From JAXJSP01 sp036310005 (GTDB lineage: Bacteria; Bacillota; Clostridia; Oscillospirales; Acutalibacteraceae), in contig JAXJSP010000038.1 of the NCBI GenBank assembly GCA_036310005.1, positions 1 through 64,000 of the forward strand: a stretch of 64,000 nucleotides of DNA, given 5' to 3'. Of the stretch, positions 33,545-40,613 are shown piece by piece. Each line of letters starts with the position of its first letter. The stretch's first letter is position 1. The notes beneath the pieces are model-generated. The model had not been told where the DNA came from and made no database searches. It saw only the letters and a program-made list of their open reading frames with translations. The position numbers were made by a program, and so were the translations under genes.

Positions 33545-34940
33545 TGTTGAATCTGATATAAGCGGAGATTACGCAATTAAAGACGAAACTTCAGTTGTAG
33601 CAAAGGGTACATTCTGCGGATGTGAAAATTTAACCTCAGTTACAATTCCAAACAGCGTTACAAATATCGGCGATTTTGCATTTTACAATTGCGGTAATTT
33701 GAATATGGTCAAGATACCAAACAGCGTGACAAGTATCGGTGATTTTGCATTTATCGGTTGTGAAAATCTTACGATTTATTGCTATAGTGGAAGTGTCGCG
33801 GAAAAATATGCACAGGAAAACGATATACCTTTCGTTGCTTTCAGATTGACCGGAATTTCTATTAAGACTCTGCCAAATAAATTGAGATATTATGTTCGCA
33901 GTAGCAGCCTTGATACTACGGGACTGACCTTGTTGCTCACTTATTCCGATGATACAACCGAAACTGTTACAAGCGGATATACAATAAGCGAATTTAATGC
34001 CGATACCACCGGCGAAAAAACACTCACGGTAACATACAAAGATTTAACAACTGCTTTTACAGTTACCGTATTTTGCGATCACAGAATGGGACATGATGTT
34101 GCCGCCGAAGAATCAACTTGTACTACTCACGGACATGGCGCTTATACTGTCTGCGATGAATGTGGCGAGATTATTTCGGGTTCTGATGAAGAACTCCCAC
34201 TTAAAGCGCATAATACATATATTAAAGATTATAAAGCCGCAACTTGCGGTGCAGCAGGTTATACTGGTAATACAGTATGTAAAACTTGTAATACAGTAGT
34301 TAAAAAAGGTACTACTATTGCGGCAACAGGAAAGCATAAAACTTCTACAATAATTACTCCGGCAACTACAAGTGCTAACGGAAAGGTTGAATATAAATGT
34401 TCTGTTTGTAAAAAATCGGTCGTAAAGACAATTGCTAAAATCAAAACGATTACGATTCCGAGTACGTCTTGTGTATATAGCGGAGGTTATAAAAAACCGA
34501 CGGTTACTGTTAAAGCAAGCAGCGGCAGAGTCCTAAAGTATGGAACTGACTACACAGTAACATATAAGAATAATAAGTATGTCGGTACAGCAACTGTAAC
34601 TGTTACATTCAAGGGCTACTACAAAGGAAGTAAGAATTTATACTTTAAAATTGTGCCGCAGTCTACCTCGCTTTCTAAACTTTCGGCAAGTAAAACTCAG
34701 TTAAATGTATCATGGAAGAAAAACAGTACCGTTACAGGCTATCAGATTCAGTACAGTACATCAAAAAGTTTCACAAACGCTAAAACAGTCACAGTAAAGT
34801 CTAATAAGACAACGAGTGTGACATTGAGCAGACTGGCATATAAAAAGACTTATTATGTAAGAGTGAGAACTTACAAAACACTAAACGGAAAGTACTCATA
34901 TTCAAGTTGGTCCGCTTACAAATACTGCAAAACCAAATAA
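33459..34940 (+). CDS. BspA-type protein, C-terminal piece (frameshifted): LRR, Ig-like and FN3 domains
   Basis: The frame opens at 33459 with an ATG that overlaps the upstream piece and has no clear ribosome-binding site, so it is probably not separately translated. Real homologous content begins near 33537 (LINVESDISGDYAIKD). In order are two or three more leucine-rich repeats, an Ig-like domain (LPNKLRYYVRSSSLDTTGL...), and two Cys-pair modules (CTTHGHGAYTVCDECGE; CGAAGYTGNTVCKTC). Then come a beta module (YSGGYKKPTVTVKAS...) and a C-terminal fibronectin type III domain ending YSSWSAYKYCKTK. No LPxTG or SLH anchor is present. It is followed by a strong terminator. Confidence 0.75.
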   Translation: MKHLISPDIMKTKKIGKTVFCTAANILINVESDISGDYAIKDETSVVAKGTFCGCENLTSVTIPNSVTNIGDFAFYNCGNLNMVKIPNSVTSIGDFAFIGCENLTIYCYSGSVAEKYAQENDIPFVAFRLTGISIKTLPNKLRYYVRSSSLDTTGLTLLLTYSDDTTETVTSGYTISEFNADTTGEKTLTVTYKDLTTAFTVTVFCDHRMGHDVAAEESTCTTHGHGAYTVCDECGEIISGSDEELPLKAHNTYIKDYKAATCGAAGYTGNTVCKTCNTVVKKGTTIAATGKHKTSTIITPATTSANGKVEYKCSVCKKSVVKTIAKIKTITIPSTSCVYSGGYKKPTVTVKASSGRVLKYGTDYTVTYKNNKYVGTATVTVTFKGYYKGSKNLYFKIVPQSTSLSKLSASKTQLNVSWKKNSTVTGYQIQYSTSKSFTNAKTVTVKSNKTTSVTLSRLAYKKTYYVRVRTYKTLNGKYSYSSWSAYKYCKTK

Positions 34941-34942
34941 TT

Positions 34943-34973
34943 AAAAAAGGTGTCGGTTACCGACACCTTTTTT
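34943..34973. terminator. Bidirectional terminator
   Basis: AAAAAAGGTGTCGG and its exact complement form a 14-bp stem with a TTA loop. It separates the convergent BspA-like gene (+) and YfcE gene (-). A near-identical stem occurs at 40486-40517. Confidence 0.93.
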
Positions 34974-34975
34974 AA

Positions 34976-35518
34976 TTATAATGTATATGACATATACTCG
35001 ACTCCGTCTAAATCGCAAAAATTAAATTTCGAATTTTCATAAATTATAACGCTGTGTTTTGAATTTTCTTTCGGTATTGATACAGAGCCGGGATTTATGT
35101 ATGTGTAAGTCTCGTGCCTTACAAATTTCGGAATATGAGTATGTCCGCACATTAACACATCGCCTTTTTGTAACGGGGGTAAATTGTCCTCGTTAAATTC
35201 GTGCCCGTGCGTTAAATATATACAAGTGTTATCATCAAAAATCACCGCATAGTCAGCAAGTATCGGAAAAGAAAGTACCATCTGGTCCACTTGCGTATCG
35301 CAGTTGCCTCTTACACATAAAATTTTATCTTTAATGTCATTGAGCATTTCAATAACTTTTTTAGGCGCGTATTCATAAGGCAGGTCGTTTCTCGGTCCGT
35401 GATATAAAACATCACCGAGTAAAATCAGTTTTTGAGCATTTGATTTATTAAACAGTTCTGTTAACTTTTTGCAGTAAAAAGCAGAACCGTGTATATCGGA
35501 TGCTATCAATAATTTCAT
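34976..35518 (-). CDS. yfcE: YfcE-type metallophosphodiesterase
   Basis: This 180-residue calcineurin-like phosphoesterase is of the YfcE/MJ0936 type, which hydrolyses phosphodiesters with Mn2+. The metal motifs are SDIHGS (~7), LGDVLYHGP (~35), RGNCD (~72), LTHGHEF (~103) and CGHTHIP (~125). Its ATG overlaps the stop of the upstream licD gene by four bases, suggesting coupling. The physiological substrate is not known for the family. Confidence 0.9.
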   Translation of the reverse strand: MKLLIASDIHGSAFYCKKLTELFNKSNAQKLILLGDVLYHGPRNDLPYEYAPKKVIEMLNDIKDKILCVRGNCDTQVDQMVLSFPILADYAVIFDDNTCIYLTHGHEFNEDNLPPLQKGDVLMCGHTHIPKFVRHETYTYINPGSVSIPKENSKHSVIIYENSKFNFCDLDGVEYMSYTL

Positions 35519-36357
35519 TTTAAATCTCCTTTGTAATTATCGCAAGGCAAATCTAAATCAACAAAATAAACCTCGTGTTCGGGCATTCGAGCATCGGGCG
35601 GCGGCGGTGTCATATAATCACCGAATGCCATTTTCAAATATGTATCGTAACCGACAGGCACAGGCATTTTTGTGTTTTCAAAAGGTACTGTTTTTGCAGA
35701 CGCAAAAATTTCTTTCGGGTATTCAATGCCCGCGTATCTCGGCCCTGCGGTTAATTCCGTTATATGAGAAGCATCTTTTATTGAAAGACTGCTCATTTTC
35801 TTTTCCGCCTTTTGCCACGCTTTCGTTTTGCCTTTTTCACTTCTGATTTTGAGTAAAAATCTGCCGGCAAGTTCCACTAATTTACCGTGATTTTTAGGTA
35901 CAACCCGGCTGACATAAAGGCAGAACAACAACCCGTGAATTTTTTGCATTTTTCTTTTGATGCCTGTCTTACATCCGTCAAGAGGAAATATATCGAGTTT
36001 AATTCCGTGCGGAATATTTAAGCCCGCTTGCTGTGCGGATACAAGTGTGCTGCTTTTGTCAACAAGAGTCGCGTTTGTAATGCCTACAAACCTGTCCTTT
36101 GTCGTGCGCAAAAGCGCATAGCGAGGAGTGTCTTTCCATAATGTGAACAGTTTTTCGTAATCTTCTCTCGGCATAAAAACATCTGCATCGTCATCCCAGG
36201 CAAGAAAACCGCCTTCTCTGACAGCCCCGATACAACATCCGCCGCAAAAATAAAAAAGCAAATTGTTTTCATCGCAAAACGCTTTAAAAACTTCAAGCAT
36301 TTCTACACTTTTTTGATGAATGATATTTAATTGCTCTTTGTTTAAAACTACACTCAT
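35515..36357 (-). CDS. licD: LicD-family phosphotransferase
   Basis: This 280-residue protein has the LicD domain of the nucleotidyltransferase superfamily, which transfers phosphocholine or related groups onto cell-surface glycans. The signature GGCCIGAVREGGFLAWDDDADVFM with the metal-binding Asp pair lies at residues ~38-61, followed by the PREDYEKL segment and KLDIFPLDG (~135). A weak AAAGG precedes the ATG. A minus-strand promoter is present at 36387-36415. No choline kinase or cytidylyltransferase partner is nearby, so the group transferred is unknown. Confidence 0.85.
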   Translation of the reverse strand: MSVVLNKEQLNIIHQKSVEMLEVFKAFCDENNLLFYFCGGCCIGAVREGGFLAWDDDADVFMPREDYEKLFTLWKDTPRYALLRTTKDRFVGITNATLVDKSSTLVSAQQAGLNIPHGIKLDIFPLDGCKTGIKRKMQKIHGLLFCLYVSRVVPKNHGKLVELAGRFLLKIRSEKGKTKAWQKAEKKMSSLSIKDASHITELTAGPRYAGIEYPKEIFASAKTVPFENTKMPVPVGYDTYLKMAFGDYMTPPPPDARMPEHEVYFVDLDLPCDNYKGDLK

Positions 36358-36386
36358 ATAATCAATCCTTTTTAATTATATATTTT

Positions 36387-36415
36387 ATTGTAAGTAAAAT
36401 TATTTATTAAGTCAA
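36387..36415 (-). promoter_or_regulatory. Promoter of licD-yfcE
   Basis: On the minus strand TTGACT (36415-36410) and TACAAT (36392-36387) are 17 bp apart, 30 bp before the licD start. Confidence 0.7.
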
Positions 36416-36452
36416 ATGTATTTTTTATAATTAAATGTAAATAATTATTTCA

Positions 36453-36471
36453 GACAGTATTTATTACTGTC
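36453..36471. repeat. Small perfect hairpin
   Basis: GACAGTA and TACTGTC form a 7-bp stem with a TTTAT loop. It immediately precedes the larger inverted repeat at 36480-36545. Confidence 0.6.
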
Positions 36472-36479
36472 ATAAAATA

Positions 36480-36545
36480 TACAGTGCAGGCGCTATTTTT
36501 AATTGTAATTTTTCAAGAAGTCCTGAAAATAAGCGCTGCACTGTA
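36480..36545. repeat. Long imperfect inverted repeat (hairpin)
   Basis: TACAGTGCAG at 36480 and its complement ending at 36545 begin a ~20-bp stem with few mismatches that continues through GCGCT/AGCGC. An inner TTTTCA/TGAAAA hairpin closes it. It lacks a clear T run, so it is not an obvious terminator. It may be a structured RNA or protein-binding site. Confidence 0.55.
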
Positions 36546-36719
36546 TGAGGCAGAGTACATATTATTAAAAAGAGTTTTCAACTATTTAAAATTACCGATA
36601 ATTTTAAAAAAAGCAGTAATAAAGCCTGTTATGTCGAATTTTGGAAAGCAAAAAACATACTGATTGTTGAAAACTTTGTTAATTTTTTTGAAAAATGTGA
36701 AAATATTTATCATTTGTTG

Positions 36720-36753
36720 AAAACTTTGTTGAAAAAGTTTTCAACAAAGTTTT
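36720..36753. repeat. Perfect 16-bp inverted repeat
   Basis: AAAACTTTGTTGAAAA (36720-36735) and its exact complement (36738-36753) are separated by 2 bp. Half of the same motif recurs upstream at 36666-36680. In RNA it would form a long AU-rich hairpin. Confidence 0.7.
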
Positions 36754-37140
36754 ATTTCGGTCTTAAAATCAAAAAAATTTAAAATAATTTTTAATTTTAT
36801 ACTCATTTTATCTGTATAAAACCGTTTTTAAAGGTTAAAATTTGATACTTTTTTTGAAAATATTATGATTTTATGAATCAGGCACCCCAATATATAGTGG
36901 TTTCTTGTAAAATTAAAACGAATTAAATTTGTGCAAAGTTATGAAAAAAGCCTAAATTAATAGGGTTTTGAATAGTAAAAAGTTAAAAAATCGGTCATTG
37001 TAAAAATGCACAAACTTTTTTCAACAAATCGGGGACAAGAGTAAGAAAATTCCAAAAAGTTACAGGTTTTTAACCTTTGCTCAACTTTAAAGTTTTTAAA
37101 TTTTTGTGCAATTTAACTAATTTTGATGTACTTATATCGG

Positions 37141-37169
37141 TTGACAAAAAGTAAAATGATGAATATAAT
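37141..37169 (+). promoter_or_regulatory. Consensus promoter of the G5/3D protein gene
   Basis: TTGACA (37141-37146) and TATAAT (37164-37169) are exactly 17 bp apart, 75 bp before the ATG at 37244. Confidence 0.88.
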
Positions 37170-37243
37170 TTCGCACAGTGTGTAAAATAGTTTGATGAAG
37201 GTAAATTTTGTCTGATTATTTAAAACAATAAAAGGAGAATTGA

Positions 37244-38317
37244 ATGCGAATAATAAAAAATCTGTTTAAAACAGGTGTTAGGTCGGCGAAAAAAACGCTC
37301 GTACGCAACCTGTCTATGCTGACAGTAATGATTATTTTATCGCTGACGGTTATACAAACTAACACATTGGCTGTCAACATCGAGCAGACATCGGTGCCGA
37401 CACTTATGAGCGTTGAAGGCCCCGAAAACGAGTCGCCCGATGAAGAAATTACCGTATCACTACACGCGCTGGAGCAATCTGACTCAAGCAAGTTTGATGA
37501 TGCAATTGTTGATGATATTAAAATTATTTTCAACAGTTTTGAAGTAAGCGTTGAGGTTTACGGTAAAACATACCGCGTTGAAACTACCGGCGGTACGGTT
37601 CACGATGCAATTAAAGAAGTATTTGAGTTAAATGAGGGTGATACGGTCAATTATCCGTTGACCGATACTCTGACACCCGGAATGCAAATTAAAGTAACGG
37701 ATATTGAATATGTTACTCAGACAAAACAGGCAGAACAAAATTTTGAAAACGAGATAATTTATTCTTCAGATTATTACACGGGACAAATTGTTGAAGTTGC
37801 AGGTCAAACGGGAATTGTGCAGTACACATATAAATATAAGTATGTGGACGGACAGTTGACCGATACCGAACTTTTAAAAGAAGAAAAAATCAGAGATGTT
37901 ATTAACTCAAAAACCATTGTAGGCACCAAAAATGCTACAAAGACTTATGTTACAAGCGGCGTTAATTATGTATCTGCACTTTCACCCGAAGCAGATTTTG
38001 CTTTGGATGACAATTACAGACCTATTAATTACTCACGCTTAATAACAGGAACTGCATCTGCGTATTCATCGGACCAGTATACCGCAACCGGTAAAACTTG
38101 CCGAACAGGTTATGTTGCAGTAAATCCGAGCATTATACCCTATCATACCAAAATGTATATTGTATGCTCCGATAATTCATATTTCTACGGTTATGCATCG
38201 GCAGAGGATACAGGCGGATTTATTCATTGGGGAACGAGAGTTGTTGACCTTTACTTCAATACTGAGGCGGAGTGTGAAACTTTCGGTCTGAGAAATGTAG
38301 AAATGTATTTATTCTAA
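37244..38317 (+). CDS. Cell-wall protein with DUF348, G5 and 3D domains (YabE-like)
   Basis: The 357-residue protein has a basic N-terminus and a membrane/signal segment (~25-45). A DUF348-like module (~95-125, VSVEVYGKTYRVETTGGTV) follows, then a G5 domain (~150-225, YYTGQIVEVAGQTG and KEEKIRDVINSKTIVGTK). A C-terminal 3D domain (~265-357) has the three conserved Asp residues in ATAYSS-like, AEDTGG and RVVDLYF contexts. This order is that of YabE/Rpf-like peptidoglycan-remodelling proteins, where the 3D domain resembles lytic transglycosylase MltA. It acts outside the membrane. AAAGGAG precedes the ATG; it has its own strong promoter and terminator. Confidence 0.9.
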   Translation: MRIIKNLFKTGVRSAKKTLVRNLSMLTVMIILSLTVIQTNTLAVNIEQTSVPTLMSVEGPENESPDEEITVSLHALEQSDSSKFDDAIVDDIKIIFNSFEVSVEVYGKTYRVETTGGTVHDAIKEVFELNEGDTVNYPLTDTLTPGMQIKVTDIEYVTQTKQAEQNFENEIIYSSDYYTGQIVEVAGQTGIVQYTYKYKYVDGQLTDTELLKEEKIRDVINSKTIVGTKNATKTYVTSGVNYVSALSPEADFALDDNYRPINYSRLITGTASAYSSDQYTATGKTCRTGYVAVNPSIIPYHTKMYIVCSDNSYFYGYASAEDTGGFIHWGTRVVDLYFNTEAECETFGLRNVEMYLF

Positions 38318-38353
38318 AAAAAAGACACTGAAAAAATTTCAGTGTCTTTTTTT
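38318..38353. terminator. Bidirectional terminator
   Basis: AAAAAAGACACTGAAA and its complement form a 16-bp stem with an AAA loop and terminal T run, between the convergent 3D-protein and pduL genes. Confidence 0.92.
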
Positions 38354-38363
38354 AATGTTAAAA

Positions 38364-38939
38364 TTATTTTACAATAACTTCTGCTTGCAAATTAGGTGTG
38401 CAGCTTGCTGCATTTGATTCGTCTGTATCAATATGCATAGCAAGTGCGTATGAATCGCTTACTCTGACGACAACATCGTCGAATATGAGGCGTCTTGAGT
38501 CAGATTCGATTACAACCTGAACATTTTGTTTGTCCTCAACATTGAAAACCTTTGCATCTGCGGTAGTCATGTGTATATGACGTTTTGCCGCGATAACGCC
38601 TTTTTCAAGTTTGATTTCGCCGCAAGGTCCGATAAGAGTACATTCGCCGCTGCCTTCAATGTCGCCCGACTCTCTGATAGGAGCATTTACTCCGATGCTT
38701 CTTGCGTCTGTAAGTGAAAGTTCAACTTGAGTTTCTTTTCTTACAGGTCCGAGAATTGATACATTTGCAAGTTGCTTTTTAGGACCTACAACGGTAACCC
38801 TTTCATTACAAGCATACTGTCCCGGTTGTGATAATTCTTTTTTAACCGTAAGTTCATAACCCTTTCCGAAAAGCACTTCAAGATGCTCTTTAGATAAATG
38901 AACATGTCTTGCCGATGTTTCTACTAAAACTTTTGCCAT
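38364..38939 (-). CDS. pduL: PduL-type phosphate acyltransferase
   Basis: This 191-residue PduL-family enzyme interconverts acyl-CoA and acyl phosphate (acetyl or propionyl). The start at 38939 is chosen because AAGGAGG lies 9 nt upstream; the 15 extra residues of the longer frame are not family-like. The two zinc-binding PduL domains show ARHVHLS near the N-terminus and AAKRHIHMT (~117), with CGEIKLEKG between. No microcompartment shell genes are nearby, and the N-terminal encapsulation peptide seen in compartment PduL is not evident. A housekeeping phosphotransacetylase role is therefore likely. Confidence 0.9.
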   Translation of the reverse strand: MAKVLVETSARHVHLSKEHLEVLFGKGYELTVKKELSQPGQYACNERVTVVGPKKQLANVSILGPVRKETQVELSLTDARSIGVNAPIRESGDIEGSGECTLIGPCGEIKLEKGVIAAKRHIHMTTADAKVFNVEDKQNVQVVIESDSRRLIFDDVVVRVSDSYALAMHIDTDESNAASCTPNLQAEVIVK

Positions 38940-39017
38940 TTTGATTCCTCCTTGATTTTTTACATACATATATATTAAACCCAATTGTAAAATATTTCAA
39001 CTTTAAATGCATATATC

Positions 39018-39046
39018 TTGAAAAAATTTCAAAATTAGTATAAAAT
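39018..39046 (+). promoter_or_regulatory. Promoter of coaX
   Basis: TTGAAA (39018-39023) and TAAAAT (39041-39046) are 17 bp apart, 38 bp before the GTG start of coaX. Confidence 0.7.
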
Positions 39047-39084
39047 AGGTATGGATTCTATCTTATAAGAAAGGAGGAGTACCG

Positions 39085-39852
39085 GTGATTTTAGTCTTTG
39101 ATGTAGGAAATACAAACATCACTTTGGGCGGCTATGAAAATGACAAACTCAAATTTTCAAGCCGACTTAAAACCGACCACGCAAGGACATCCGACCAATA
39201 TGCAGTAGAAATTAAATGTATTCTCGAATTGAATGCATATCCTGTTTCTTGTATCGAGGGTGCGATTATCGGCTCGGTAGTACCAAAGGTTGCAAAGGCA
39301 ATAAAACAAGGACTCGAAAAGTATTTTAATATTGAGGTGCTTGATGTAGGCCCCGGCGTTAAAACCGGACTTAATATTAAAATTGACAATCCCGCTCAAC
39401 TCGGCGCAGATTTGGTATGCGGCGCAGTAGGCGCAATATACAAATATAAGGCGCCGATTATTATCTTTGACCTTGGTACCGCAATAACCGCGTCTGTAAT
39501 TGACAAAGACGGTGCGTTTTTGGGAGGCACAATTTCGGCAGGACTTAATATGAGTCTTGACGCGCTTGCAAAAAACACCGCAAATCTGCCTCATATCGCT
39601 TTAGATTACACAAAAAGCGTTATAGGTAAAAATACTGTTGACTCAATGCGGGCAGGACTTGTATTGGGTGCTGCATCAATGCTTGACGGACTGGCTCAGA
39701 GAATATTTGAGCAGTTAAATGAAAAAGCAACCGTAGTAGCAACGGGCGGCAACGCAAAATATGTTATCAAAAACTGTAAAGAAGAAATTATTTATGATGA
39801 AAATTTACTTCTTGACGGACTCAAAATCATATTTGATAAAAACAAAAAATAA
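39085..39852 (+). CDS. coaX: Type III pantothenate kinase
   Basis: CoaX phosphorylates pantothenate, the first step of coenzyme A synthesis. The 255-residue ASKHA-fold protein has the phosphate loop FDVGNTNITLG at its N-terminus, the central GADLVCGAVGA segment with the catalytic Asp (~112) and DLGTAITASVIDKDG (~130). The start is a GTG at 39085 with AAGGAGGAG about 8 nt upstream. It is followed 43 bp later by an ECF substrate-binding protein, so uptake and phosphorylation of pantothenate are probably co-expressed. Confidence 0.95.
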   Translation: MILVFDVGNTNITLGGYENDKLKFSSRLKTDHARTSDQYAVEIKCILELNAYPVSCIEGAIIGSVVPKVAKAIKQGLEKYFNIEVLDVGPGVKTGLNIKIDNPAQLGADLVCGAVGAIYKYKAPIIIFDLGTAITASVIDKDGAFLGGTISAGLNMSLDALAKNTANLPHIALDYTKSVIGKNTVDSMRAGLVLGAASMLDGLAQRIFEQLNEKATVVATGGNAKYVIKNCKEEIIYDENLLLDGLKIIFDKNKK

Positions 39853-39895
39853 AGAATTGTACCTTTAATAAAGGACAGTATCGGAGGCAATAAAA

Positions 39896-40471
39896 ATGAA
39901 TAAATCAAAAAAAGTAGCAGTAGTAGGTCTTTTTGCGGCAATTATTGTTGTGCTGCAAATTTTAAGTTATGTTTTACCGGTAGGCGCATTCAACTTATCT
40001 TTTGTGCTTATACCTATTATAATAGGTGCGGTATTGTACGGAGTCGGAACAGGCGTAACACTCGGCGCGATTTTCGGCATTGTTGTTACGGTAGCCTGCA
40101 TTACGGGACTCGATAAGGGCGGACTTATACTATGGGGAGTAAACCCGTTTTGCTGTGCGCTTGTCTGCATAGTAAAAGGCGCAGCGGCAGGTCTGGTAGC
40201 GGGACTTATCGGCAAGGCGTTAAAGGGTAAGAATTTATATCTTGCCTGCATTGTATCTGCAGTTGCGGTACCTGTCACAAACACAGGACTTTTTATACTC
40301 GGAATGTTGGCATTTTTCAAGGACACTCTTTATTCCTGGTCAGGCGGCACGAACTTATTAAGTTACATAATTTTAAGCCTTGTAGGAATAAATTTTGTAA
40401 TTGAGCTTGCAGTCAACCTCGTTTTTGCACCGGCAGTTACTTCGATAATCAAAGGCGTCAAAAAAATATAA
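39896..40471 (+). CDS. panT: ECF transporter S component, probably for pantothenate
   Basis: This 191-residue protein has six hydrophobic segments and the layout of ECF-type vitamin transporter S subunits. The KKVAVVGLFAAIIVVLQ opening is the family's helix 1 motif for contact with the shared EcfT. The substrate is inferred from the coaX gene just upstream; PanT is the pantothenate member. No EcfA/EcfT genes are in the window, as expected for group II systems sharing one energising module. GGAGG precedes the ATG. Confidence 0.8.
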   Translation: MNKSKKVAVVGLFAAIIVVLQILSYVLPVGAFNLSFVLIPIIIGAVLYGVGTGVTLGAIFGIVVTVACITGLDKGGLILWGVNPFCCALVCIVKGAAAGLVAGLIGKALKGKNLYLACIVSAVAVPVTNTGLFILGMLAFFKDTLYSWSGGTNLLSYIILSLVGINFVIELAVNLVFAPAVTSIIKGVKKI

Positions 40472-40485
40472 AAAGACTTTAAAAT

Positions 40486-40517
40486 AAAAAAGGTGTCGGT
40501 TATTCGACACCTTTTTT
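40486..40517 (+). terminator. Terminator after the coaX-panT unit
   Basis: AAAAAAGGTGTCG and its exact complement form a 13-bp stem with a 6-nt loop and a T run. It is closely similar to the terminator at 34943-34973. Confidence 0.92.
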
Positions 40518-40613
40518 ATTTTACTGTCAAATCTTTTGTACATATTTATACTTTATTTTTGCAGTAAAATGTGGTAAAATAGTTTAATGTATTAAATTTA
40601 CAAGGAGAAATCT

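Larger units (their letters stand above)
36421..37140. other. AT-rich non-coding block with hairpins and repeated motifs
   Basis: About 720 bp carry no plausible gene on either strand. The segment is much more AT-rich than its surroundings. It contains the hairpins at 36453-36471 and 36480-36545, the 16-bp perfect inverted repeat at 36720-36753, repeated GTTGAAAAC/GTTTTCAAC 9-mers (36574, 36666, 36716, 36737) and three copies of TTTGTGCA in either orientation (36928, 37007, 37103). No DnaA boxes, tRNA or known riboswitch is seen. It could be a regulatory region, a small RNA locus or degraded DNA. Confidence 0.55.

Noticed and set aside
33530..33545. Programmed ribosomal frameshift in the BspA-like gene
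   Set aside because: The junction lacks a slippery heptamer and downstream pseudoknot; a one-base error or mutation is the simpler explanation.
36421..37140. Replication origin or dif site
   Set aside because: No TTATCCACA-type DnaA boxes, no dnaA/dnaN neighbours and no dif-like palindrome are present, despite the high AT content.
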